Part shown: positions 49,780 through 61,700 of the stretch, piece by piece
Position numbering within the stretch: position 1 is the stretch's first letter
How the letters are laid out: each line of letters starts with the position of its first letter
From: Castor canadensis
Taxonomy: Eukaryota; Chordata; Mammalia; Rodentia; Castoridae
Length of the DNA stretch: 64,000 nucleotides
Assembly (NCBI RefSeq): GCF_047511655.1
Contig: NC_133390.1
Coordinates: 131,927,583 to 131,991,582 of the forward strand
Direction: 5' to 3'
Position numbers and translations under genes: made by a program
The notes under the pieces: generated by a model
Database searches by the model: none
What the model saw: only the letters and a program-made list of their open reading frames with translations
Told to the model about the DNA's origin: nothing

Positions 49780-52700
49780 GGCATGTGGCCTTTGTCCCAC
49801 ACACAAGCAGTAGCTGCACTATTACCAGGGGAAGACCAGTCATCCCTTTAGAAGCTATTCAATCATGACTGAGCCAAAGTTCTATGTCATTAAAAAAAAT
49901 TTGCAGTGATACCCTTTGAACTAATTCCTGGCTAGCTCATGTGGGGTACCCTGTGTAGATGTAGTCATCCAAGGCCAGGTGCAGACTGTTCCCACACATG
50001 CCCACTTGGATTTGGGGGACGCTGGGAAAAGGCTGCCTTTGGGACTCCATCCTCTTGGGGCTCCCTTCTGAATCAAGGACTAGTATGGGCTCCTTTTCTA
50101 TGATGACGTGCAGATGGATACACATACCCAGCCCTCAGTAACTCTAAGCTTGCCTCCAAATGTGTGTGAAGCAGATGGTGTTTGGTGGGCTCTCTTACTG
50201 ACCACAGGCTTGGGCCCTGTTGTAGGTCGGTACTGGGAGACAGTGCAGAGGTTAAAGATCAGTCAGTTCTACGGTGCCCCAACAGCCATCCGGCTGCTGC
50301 TGAAGTATGGTGATGACTGGGTGAAGAAGTATGACCGCTCCTCTCTGCGCACTCTGGGGTCAGGTGAGCACGGCGCTGTGGCAGGAGAGGGTGTGCTTGT
50401 GCAGGTGGACCTGGGGGCTCTGCCAGGATGAGTGTTGATGGGGTGGTTCTGAGCAGGAGGCAGCCAGCAGGTGAGGTTTTCATTGCTTCAGCCATAGTGG
50501 GTCTAAACTGGTGAGCACAAGTCACATACCAGCTTTGGGGGCATTCTTGTTAGGATAGACACTGAGAGGTGGGATCCCAGAGCAAAAGCACTTCTTTTCC
50601 TTTCTGTTAAGGGTAAAATGCACAGATGTTGGTGCTCAGTTTCATGAGTGCTTTCTTCAGTAATAGAGAGATGACCACCATCCAGATCAGGCTGTAGAAA
50701 TGAAAGAATATGGATGTAGACTACAACATAGAAGGCTTCCTTCAGTAGTCCCTAGCCGAGATCACTATTTGACCCCTCTCACTGTGGGTTAATTTGCATG
50801 TTTTGAACTTTGTGTAGATGGGATCGCACAGCATGTTGGGGTAGCAGTGGTTTTGGTTTATTTTTGTAGTAATATGGTATTCCATTGCATGAATGTCCTA
50901 TCACTTACCCATTTCATTCTTGAGGAGCAGTTTGTAGTTTCTGGCTGTTAGGAACAGAGCTGCTTGGGTCCATATTTTTCATGGCCATTTTTGGGAAGCA
51001 TCTTTATCAGTTCTGTAGAGCATATGTCAGGAGTCAAATTTTGAGGTGGTAGAGTAAACATATCTTTGGCTTTAATGGATTTTGCCTCTAATAGTTATAT
51101 GCAGTTTTTGCACTTTTTTTTTTTTGTGGGACTAAGGTTTGAACTCAGAGCTTCATGCTCGAAAACCAGGTGCCCTACCAATTGAGCCTCATCTTCAGTC
51201 TATTTTGCTTTGGTTATTTTGGAGATGGAGTCTCATGAACTGTTTGCATGGATTGGCCTTGAACTGCAATCCTCTTGATCTCAGCCTCCCAAGTATCTAG
51301 GATTATGGATGTGAGCCACTGGCATCTGGCCTACACTCTTCTTTTTTTTTTTTTTTTTTTTTGCCATATTCGGGCTTGAACTCAGGGCCTACAACTTGAA
51401 CCACTCCACCAGTCCTTTTTTGTTATGGGTTGCTTTTTTTTTTTTTTCTTTTCCAAGATAGGGTCTTGAGAACTTTTGCCTGGGCTGGCTTTGATCTGCT
51501 ATCTTCCTGATCTCTGCCTCCGGAGTAGCTAGGATTACAGGCATGAGCCACTGGCACCTGGCTGCAGCCTGCACTCTTAAATTAACTGGGACATTAAGAG
51601 AAATGTCCCAGTTGCCCCTCAAAATTTCTGTGCCAAATTATACTTCTACAATGTGTGGTGACATCCTGTTTGCCCACATTCTTGCCAGCGCTTTGTCTTT
51701 TGACCTCCCAATGTTGAAAGTACCTTGTTGTAATTTGCATTTCTCCCATGCATGATGAGCTGACAGCCTCTGCAGTTTTCCTCATATGTCCTTTAGAGAA
51801 ATGATGGAGTTGTTTCCTGCTAACAATCTGTTCCTTTTGGCTTTAGGTTTATTTGAGGTCTATTAATTTCTTTTTCCTCTTTGTGTGGTTTCAGTGGGAG
51901 AGCCTATTAACCACGAGGCCTGGGAGTGGCTCCACCGTGTAGTGGGGGACAGCAGATGCACACTGGTGGACACCTGGTGGCAGACAGGTGAGCGTGTCCC
52001 TGAGGAGGAGTCAGGACAAGCCTGGGAACTGGTGTCTAGCCTAATGCTGAGACTGGAGGGGCTCATGTAAGACTGAGGCCAAGATTTGAACTCTCAGCAA
52101 ACCTTTGGACATTGGTGCTGAGTGAGAGAGCTCAGAGGTACAACCTGGCCATCATTTTTCAACTGGACAAAGATGTGTAATGACTTCTTGGTTTCCTTGC
52201 TTGTAAAGTGAGGGCACCCCCTCCAACCTTGGGTAAAGATCAAATAAGGTAACACCAACTAAGGCAAGTGGTCAAGGTCTGGTGTATAGTAAAAATTCTC
52301 AGGGTACACTTTTCTCTGTAGCCTGCCTTCCTTCCTTCCTTCCTCCCTCCCTCCCTCCCTCCCTCCCTCCCTCCCTCCCTCCCTCCCTCCCTTCCTTCCT
52401 TCCTTCCTTCCTTCCTTCCTCCCTCCCTTCCTCCTTTTCCTCCTCTCTCCCTCCTTCCCTCTAAACTTTCCTCCCCTTTCTTTCGTTTTTCATTTACTTT
52501 TTTGTAGTGCTGGGGATCAAGCCCTAGGTCCTCTGCATGTTGGGCAAGTGCTTTACCACTGAGTTAAATCTCCAGCCCCTTTCTGAACACAGCTGTATCT
52601 GATAAGATAGGTCAAGGGACAATGAGTCAAAATTTGAATTTTAGAGGGGAAAAGGGAGTTTTTCTGTGGCATCTTGTTTTTATTTGTCCCTTCCCCTCTT

Positions 52701-55700
52701 GAGTATTTGAGTTACTGGAATATTTGGGGTAAGAGACCATCACTGATAGAATAATATAGCTATCTAAGGTTTTATCCTTCAAGTTGCCAGCAAGCAAGAT
52801 GTTCCAAATAGCACACCTTTATCCATGCAGGAAGGCACTGGATAGAGAAACTTTTACAGCTGAGTCTCATGACACATTTCTATACAGATTGACAGAGTGA
52901 GTACCAGAGAAATGACAGGGAGACAGGTCCTCATGGTCATCTCTTTCATTGTTGGATCTGCACTGAGTGGGCACTGGCCCAGAGCAATTCTTTTCCTTCA
53001 TCATCCTGTATGAGTGCGTGGACTCTGCCCTTTCCTACCTCAAACAAGGAGGACCACACTGAGTGAAGGGAGGCACCTACACCCAGCTGCCAAATGCAGA
53101 GCTTCTGGAACCTGCCTTAGGGTCCCTTTGGTGTCCAAAGTGGAGAAGACCAGAACCCATGCCCAGTTGGCCTTGGATAAGTGATCCCATGCCATGCCAC
53201 AGGGGCTGTTTCCTTGTCCCAGACAGGGATGGTCCCACCCACGCCCCGCTCTGGTAGATGCAATGGGTGAGTACACAGTCTGGACACATCTGTCACTGGC
53301 TCCCATGCTTTTCTTCTTGTACTCTCCACAGAAACAGGTGGTATCTGCATTGCACCTCGGCCCTCAGAAGAAGGAGCGGAGATCCTCCCCGGCATGGCAA
53401 TGAGGCCCTTTTTTGGCATTGTCCCTGCTCTCATGGATGAGAAGGTGTGTGGTGCCCTGTAGAGGCTGTCCCTTGCACATGTGCCTTGCTGTGCTCACTT
53501 GGCAAGTCTCCCACCATCCCTGCCCACTCCCTCATCATGTACATGCAGGGCCTGGTGTCAGAGGAAAGACCAGGTCTTCAGACACTCACAGCAGCCTCCT
53601 CTCAGAGAGACACAGCTGATGGCATCACTGTGTGGGACAAGCTTGTGCTCTCCTTCTCTTGGGAGGACAGCTCTGGACAGGTCCATTAGGGCCCTACTTG
53701 TCACTTTATTCCTCAGTCCAAGCAGTTAGGAGGACGATGCTGCTTGACAGCTCTTTGCCTCTCACCTAGAACCTGCCCACTCTCACGTGTGCCTCCCTGT
53801 GTCTGCAGGGCAACATTGTGGAGGGCAGCGATGTCTCCGGGGCCCTGTGCATCTCCCAGGCCTGGCCGGGCATGGCCAGGACCATCTATGGAGATCACCA
53901 GAGGTTCATAGATGCCTACTTCAGGGTGTATCCAGGTGAGTTGCTTTAGTGGTCCCTTCTGCCTTTCCCATAGATTACTGGAATCGTGTTTCTGGAGACT
54001 GGGGAAAGTTAATGGTAACTGAGTGCAGTGCAACATAGTGATGTAGAACAGGCACTTTGGAGGCTCGGTTTTTACTCCAGCCCCTTTCCTCTTCTGCCCT
54101 GACTTTCCTTATCTTGACTGAGAGCCAGTCCCACTACAGGGGCCGCTGTGGGGCTGGGTGGACACACAGGTGCAGCCATAGCACAGCACCAGCCTGTGGT
54201 GGCTGTCCTGTTCTCTATTAGGAAAGAAACGTGTAGAAACCACCTTGGAAAACTGTCATGAAGACCAGAAGTTTTCTCGCAGTTTACATTGATTTTTTTT
54301 TTCCTTTCCTGGTTTGCTTTTGTCTCATTGAGTTGGAAGTTTGTATGAATGCCATCTACTCTAGTGTGTTGGAACCAGTAATTTTTAGTCTGAAGTTTGG
54401 AGCTGAGACTCATTTTGTGAAGGCTTCTTGAATGTGCTGCTTGTCTGTGCTCTGCTCCCTGGATATTTGCAGCCTTGATGTCAGCAGTGTTTTGCTGGTT
54501 TGGCCCTACCTATTCATCGACCAGAACGCAGTGCAGGGGCGCCATTTAGAGCAGAGTCTGCTTTAGGAGCTTCAGGGAGAGCCAGCAGGCTAGCAACACA
54601 GCCAGCCAGCTTCAGAGTTAGTCTGTAGACTGAGGTTAGGACATGGCACCGATGGTGTCCCTCATAGAAGGCTAGGAGCCCTGCTGGGGCCCGATTCAAA
54701 CTTACTCATACTAAATTCCTCTTGCTCCTTACATGGTGCAGGCTACTACTTCACTGGAGATGGGGCTTACCGAACTGAACATGGCTATTATCAGATCACA
54801 GGGCGTATGGACGATGTCATCAACATCAGTGGCCACCGCCTAGGGACTGCGGAGATTGAGGATGCGATGGTGAGCTTAGCCTGGGCCTCTCCTTTGCCCC
54901 ACACCTCCACAGTGCCTCTGTTGACCTTAGAGTTGGGGTGGGAATGTGCACCCTGAGTCACCTCAGGGTCCTTTTTGTTCTCTGCTGTGCACAGGCTGAC
55001 CACCCTTCAGTGCCGGAAACTGCTGTCATTGGCTACCCCCATGCCATCAAGGGAGAAGGTGAGCGTCCACAGGAGGCCCTCATCTCTGATTCCTGGCTTA
55101 TGCCCAGCATGGTGTCTCCATAGAAGGGATAGTCTCAGGAAGTGTGGTGATATGGGTTCTTATGGGCCAAACTATTGCTTTTTTTCTCCCTCAAGTAGAG
55201 ATTTTGGGTGAGGAAGCCAGATAACATGTATGTCAGGTTAGGGTCAGTTCTCAAATGTCCAGGCTTCACTGTTCTTAGGACTTTCATCCACAAGAAGCCA
55301 TGACCTATTTGGCCCCTGGCTGAGCATGGTTGGTTTTCTCCTCTGTCCTTGGAGCATCTGACTGGGGCACTGTCCAGTCCCCATTACAGTTTATAAGAAA
55401 CATCCAGCCACACATGTCCTCCCCCACTCACTTGCTCAGTTATAGCACTTGTGCCAGCTCTGTAGCCACCAATACTGCATGTCAGGATATGCCCTGGAGC
55501 AGACTGTTTGCTGCACTGGGACTCTGAAGAAATATGACCTGCGATTCTCACTGCACAGTGGCATGCAGGGGGAAGGCAGAATGAATGATTAGAATAGTCT
55601 TCTTAACCAAGGACATACTTTGTTCCAAAGCCAGCCAACTAATAAGTGACTATGTCTGGGAAGGAGCAAGAGCACTGAGTGTTGTAATATCAGGTTCACA

Positions 55701-58700
55701 GCTGCCACAGAGGCTTGGCCTGGTGTGACCAGACACACCTTGACCCTGTGGGAGGTCACTCTTCTGTCCTGCCCAATGGCCTGGGATTGAGTGTTCTCTC
55801 TCGCAACTGTGTGATAACTTGCTCAAATGTCACCTGCCTGTCTGTGCCACATTTGTATGCCACCCTTTCATTATTTACTCAAACACTTTCTTTAATTTTT
55901 TGGATGCTGGGGATTGAAGCCAGGGCCTTGTGCATACTAAGCATGCACTGTACTAGTGAGCTACAGCCCCAGCCCCTCAAATACTTTCTTTTAATTGACC
56001 CATGGTAAAATTTAAAATTCATTTAAAAACAGTATTTTTTAGGACTGGAGGTGTGGATCAAGTGGTAGAGGACTTGCCTAGCAAGCACTGAGTTCAAAAC
56101 CCCAGTATTGCTCCCTCTCCCATAAAAATAGGGAGCCAGGTGTAGTGTCACATGCCTGTAATCTCAGCCCTTGGGAGGCTGAGGCAGGAAGATCTCAAGT
56201 TCAAGGACAGCCTGGGCTACATGGTGAGATAGTATTTTCAGTTGCCATGAAACAGATATCTTAATAAGGCAGCTTTGACTTTGTGAATGGAGATGGGGGG
56301 TAGGAGAGAGCTGTTAGGGGTAGCACCCAGCAGAAGGGTTGTCTGGATATAACTGGTATGGGAAGTGGATGGAGACAGGAACCATTCCTCATGGATGACT
56401 CGGGGTAACTTTTTGTCCCATCTGGACCCCACTTTTGGGGAACCTTGCATTTTACAACGCTGTAGTTTGAGGGTTCATGGGGTGGTTAGTGTGTTCCCAG
56501 GGTTTGGAATCCATGGGAGCTTAGTGCATCTGAGTCCTGCGGCTGAGCCAGTGCTTCTGGCTCAGAACCTGGGTCTTTGAGAGGTCAAGGGACTGCTAAA
56601 AGAGATTTACAACCACAGATATCTTCTACTCTGTCTTGGGGGCCCACTAGTACCTGGATGAATCCCAAAAAATATGACCAAGATCAACTGAGGCCCACTG
56701 TAAAGTGAACTTTCAACAAATAGGGGGAGTGACAGTCACTGCCTTTCGCAGAGCAGCTTTAGGTATGGTAGATCATGTTGTGCTTTGCTAGGAGCTATGC
56801 TGCCCAGGATGTTCTGCCTGTGTGTGAGCTTCTTTGGGCTCTTCTGTGTAACACTTAGGCACCTGGTTCTCTCAGGGCCCTTGGACCATTTTCTGATCCA
56901 TTGGCAGCTCTCAACAATTTTCTTCATCTTAAGCAAGTCTGTATTGCCAGACCTTTAATGCCTAGAAGCTTGTGGGCGAGAATTTACATGTCATGGATAT
57001 GGTGATAGACATATTCCTGGTTTCTAACAAAATTGAGTGTCTACTTGTAATTCATTAGTAACCCATTAACAGTTCTTGGTTAGTCCTAAAGCTATCTGAA
57101 ACTTATGTGTTTGCCCCCATTCCATTTTGCACTTGATCTAAGTGAGGGGAGCCTGTGGGTCTGGGTTTTTTTTTTTTTTTAAAAGGAGTAAGATTTTATT
57201 TTGGCTCATGTTTCAGAGATTTCACCCTGTAGTCCTTAGCTCCACTGAGTCTGGGCCTGTGTTGAGGCAGAACATGATGGTGGCACAGGCATGTAGAGGA
57301 TGAGGAGATTATTCCCCTCATGGCAGATAGGAACCAGAGAGAAATGAAATACAGGAAGAGGTCAGGGCAAGATGTATCTCCAAAGAACACCACCCCCACC
57401 CGTGATCTTCTTCCAATTTGGCCCTGCCTCTAAAGTTTCCAGAACCTCCCAAAATAGTGTTACTAAGTGGGGAATAAGTGTGTAACACATGAGCCTGTGG
57501 GGGACAGTTCATATTCAAACCATAACATTCTAACCCTGGCCTCCAAAGGCTATAGATGTCTTATAATGCAAAATGCATATAATCCATCTCTAAGAAGACC
57601 TAGAGTCTTACCAGTTCCAACATTGTTCAAAAGCCCAAGTTAGAAGTCTTCTCAGAGGCTTAGCTGTGAACTCTGTAGAATCAAAAACAAATGCATACTT
57701 CCAAGATACAATGGTGGAATGCACATTCCCATTCCAAAAGGAAGGAATAGGAGCACAGAAAAGAGGAATGGGACCAAAGCAAGAACAAAACCCAGCGGAC
57801 ATTAAATCCTTGTAGCTCCATGTATTACATTTGGGTCACATGGTGTTATGATGTGAGTTCCAACATGCATGGACAGCCACCGCTGCTATGGCCTGCCATT
57901 TGTAGCCCACATGGCCTCTCTGTAGGGCTAGTTCCATTCATTGCCTGCAATGTTCCACATTCCTGGCAATTCCAACATCTTGGGGTTTCCACTGCAACTT
58001 AGGCTTCACTGTCACAGCTTTCTGCATTACCTGCAAGAATTTGGACCTGGTCACACATTGTCTAACCTACCAGCCCTTCCTTTGACATAAGGGTGGAAGC
58101 TTCCATGACCTTGTAACTCTTGCACTTTACATGCCTGCAAAACCAGCATTAGATGGATGACATCAAGGTCTGTTGCCTGCTCGAGCAGTAGCTGGGCCTT
58201 GTTGAACTATATCTCTGTTGGCCTCAGAGGGCTTGAGTGAGCATGTTGAATTGAATCCTGGGGGAACGACATCCTAGGAAGCCACTTAGAAGCAGGGTGC
58301 CCTGAAGGTGCTCTGTTCTCAAGGGTATTTCAAATGAGTTTACTTTTTCATACCCTTCAGTGTGATCTGGCCAATTCCTGAGATGCTCTCAAGACGTATC
58401 TCCTAATGTCTCTGTGCAAAGTTCTTGGCTTCTTTTCAATTGTGCTAATGTCTTCAGAAACCCTTCCTTCCTGAGCCCCAACTTTTAACTGGCTTTTCTG
58501 AACAAACTGCAGAAATTTTTAAGTCTTTCTGCTCTGCTTTTTTGCTCCCAATTCTTACTGTAACCTGGATAAAAGCAGCTAGCAATAACCATGCCACAGC
58601 CTGAATGCTAGAATGCCTTGGAATTTCCTTTGCAAGATTAGTCCATCACCTCTAAACTCAGCCTCTCTCAAAGTCTTAGGACACAGACAAATTGTAGCCA

Positions 58701-61700
58701 AGGTTCTTTGCCAGAATGTAACAGGAATGGCCCCTAGTCCAATTCCCACCAGAGTACTTGTTCCCATCTGAAATATGAACACCATCTTTACTGTCCACAT
58801 TTCTATTGGCATTCTGGTCTTCTAAGCTCCCACAAGAATGACTCATTAAGCTCTGCTTATAACATTCCTAGGGCTGGCTTCTCTAGCCATCATCTCCAAA
58901 CTTCCAAGTTCCTCCTGGAAACCTGTGCCAAAGGCTTAATAACCACCTGGTCAGGGTTAGCCACAGCAATGACAATGACCCCCTCTATGGTGCCAGTTTT
59001 CTGTGTTAGTTTCTTTTCTTGTCACTGTGACAAAGTTCCTCTGACTCATGGTTGCAGAGATCTCAGTCTACAATCCTTGGCTGTGTTAATTCTGGGCCTG
59101 TATTAAGGCAGAACATCATGGTGGCAGGAGTATGTGGAGGAGGAGGCTGCTTACCTCAGGGTGGAAGCAGAGAAAGAAGGCCTGAGTCTAGTTTGATTAG
59201 GACCCGGCCCTTGTAGCCTCTGACAGGCTCTTGTCCTTCTGGTCTCTGACATCCTGGACCTTGAACACATTTGTCTGGCTCTTAACTTACTCTCATTCCA
59301 TGTGGTTTCCTTCTTTTATCTCTGCCTTAGAAACCAATGGTCCCAGCCTACTTCCAATGTTACCTCAACCACCAAAAAACCCCAAAAATATGTTTTTTTC
59401 CATCAAAGAACTCACAGTCTGGTGGGGTGGGGGTGATGGGACCAACAGACCACACTAGATTCATGGACAGAGTCAGAAAAGGCTTCACAGATTGTAAAGT
59501 GACTGAACTGGGTCCTGAGAGATTAATAGGAGTCTGCCAGGTGGCTATAGTGTAGGTGGGCATTTTGAGGCAAAAGCTGTAGGGCGCTATAGACCGTTGC
59601 TTATTCAGGAGACAACCATTCATTGATCCTAATAAGCTTTGGTTGAGCACCTTCTATACTCCAGGCATAGTTTTAGATGTTAGGAACACAGCAGTGGTTG
59701 TGAAATACACAAAGTCTGTCTTCTCATGGAGCTACCATGCTGTATCAGGGGATAGAGGGGGAGAGACAGACATGAACAGACATGAGGTAGGTAAGATGTG
59801 TTAGGAGAAGAAGGAATTAGATGAAGGGAGTTGGTTTAGGGGTAAACAGGCAAATGAATAATAAATGCACATATGTATAAAGAAACTTAGCAGGGGCCTG
59901 GTAGCTCATGCCCATAGTCCTAGCTATTTGGGAGGCTGAGATCAGGAGGATCGCAGTTGAGACCAGCCCAGGCAAATAGTTCACAAGACCCCATCTCCAA
60001 AATAACCAGGCCAGATGTTTGACTCAAGCAGTAGACTGCCTACATTGCAAGTGTGAAGCCCTGAGTTCAGACTTCAGTCCTACCAAATAAAAGAAACTGA
60101 GTGTGTGAGGGAAGGGGAGAGATGGGTTGTCAGACATGATTTCTCATAGGGCAAACAGTAAGATTAGATCCTTGTATGACAGTGGCATCCAGTGTGCATC
60201 CTTTCTGGACCTTGCCATGCTATAGACACATATACTGTTTGCTGGTGTAAGGATTGGCCAGGGCTGGCCTGTGGAACTTTCTGCCCTGATAGAACTGTTC
60301 CCTGTCTGTGCTGTCTAACACAGCAGCCTCTAACATACATGGTGTTGACTAGTACTTGAAATGTGGCCTGTGCAACAAAGAAATGGATTTTTAATTTAAC
60401 TTAAATAGCCACAGTGTCAATGACTGCCATGTTATGCTGGCCATCCACCTAAGAGACGATCATTAGATGGGTGTGTGCACCAACTGTTAGCCCACGTCAT
60501 GGGCTCTTTTATAGCTAAGGAAACAGAGTGTAAGTCACATGTCCTGGATCACACACAGCTATCAGCACTGGAGCTGTGGTGCCAAGCTCTCAACCACATG
60601 ACTCCCCACCCAGGATGCTTGTGTAGACATTGGGACTGCTGCCACTTGACCTTCAGTGGAAATGTATCTTTAGGGCTGCAATAAAAGGAACAAACTGCCA
60701 CTGTGTAACCAACATAGTATTTAAAAATTCTTTGGATTTATGGCACTTTGTGGACAACACTGCCTTGGGCAGTGACTGACAACGAATGTTGGACCAATAT
60801 TCCTAACCCTTTGCTTTCCTTCCAGCTGCATTTGCCTTCATCGTGTTGAAAGATGACACAGGTGACGCAGATGTGGTGGTAAATGAACTCAAGTCAGCAG
60901 TGGCCACCAAGATTGCCAAATACGCTGTGCCTGACCAGATTCTTGTGAGTAGACCCTTCTAGTTGGGATTGTACCATTCTTTTAAAGCCTCCTTCTCTGC
61001 CTTCTTTAGTTATCAAGCCATGATGATATTTTATAAATATGTTGCTTCTTTCTGATCACTATCAGAACTAATATTAGCTGTATGGTTTTCCTGGGTAGTG
61101 GGTGAGGATGGTGGGATAAGGGACCTAAAGTTTGCCACACTCACCTGGTAGGAGATAGCTCTCCTGATTAGGTGCTCTTGTATTCTGGCTTATGGAGGCT
61201 GGCTACTGGCATAGGACTGGGTGGTGAGAGAACTAGGGGTTTTATTTTTAATTTTCTTTTGTGGTGGTGGGAATCTATGTGAATTAGCTTTCTGTTCCTC
61301 CTTAAAAGGAGGAAAAGTGTTCTTTTGGCTCATAGTTTCAGAGGTTTCAGTCCATAATTGGTTGACTACTGTTTTGAAACCTGTGGCAGCACAGTACATC
61401 ATGGCATGGAGTACAAAGCTGCTCACTTCGTTGTGGTTAGGAAGCAAAGAGAGAGAGAGGAAGGGGCTGGGGTCCCAATATCCTCTTTAAAGGCACGCCC
61501 CTAATGACCTAACTTCCTCCCACTAGTTCCACCTCCTAAAGGTTTGACCACCTCCCAGTAGCACTACAGGCTGGAAATCAAGCCTTCAGCACGTGGGCTG
61601 TGGGGAGCATTTAAAATCCAAATTATAGTAGTATCAGACTCAGGGTCTTGCATATGCTAGGCAAGTACTCTACCACTGAACTACACTAAATTATGGATTT

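Larger units (their letters stand above)
48762..51894 (+). other. ACSS1: ACSS1 introns 6 and 7 (1,464 and 1,531 bp, flanking exon 7)
   Basis: Intron 6 (48762-50225) is largely taken up by the inverted repeat and its spacer. Intron 7 (50364-51894) is almost entirely old L1 sequence plus two composite SINEs. Exon 7 is 50226-50363. Confidence 0.8.
51988..54741 (+). other. ACSS1: ACSS1 introns 8, 9 and 10 (1,344, 364 and 806 bp)
   Basis: Intron 8 (51988-53331) has the CCCT/CCTT tract (52324-52460) and an antisense ID SINE (about 52500-52580). Intron 9 (53445-53808) and intron 10 (53936-54741) show nothing recognisable. Exons 9 and 10 lie between them. Confidence 0.8.
55059..60825 (+). other. ACSS1: ACSS1 intron 12 (5,767 bp)
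   Basis: Contains SINEs at about 55895-56235, the LTR-like element 57178-59230, an L2-like piece at about 59600-59790, a composite SINE at about 59890-60090 and a MIR at about 60495-60600. The remainder (55100-55880, 56240-57170) shows no recognisable element. Confidence 0.8.

Noticed and set aside
52324..52460. Regular spacing of a repeated unit suggestive of an array.
   Set aside because: It is a simple CCCT/CCTT microsatellite without unique spacers; nothing CRISPR-like is present or expected in a mammalian genome.
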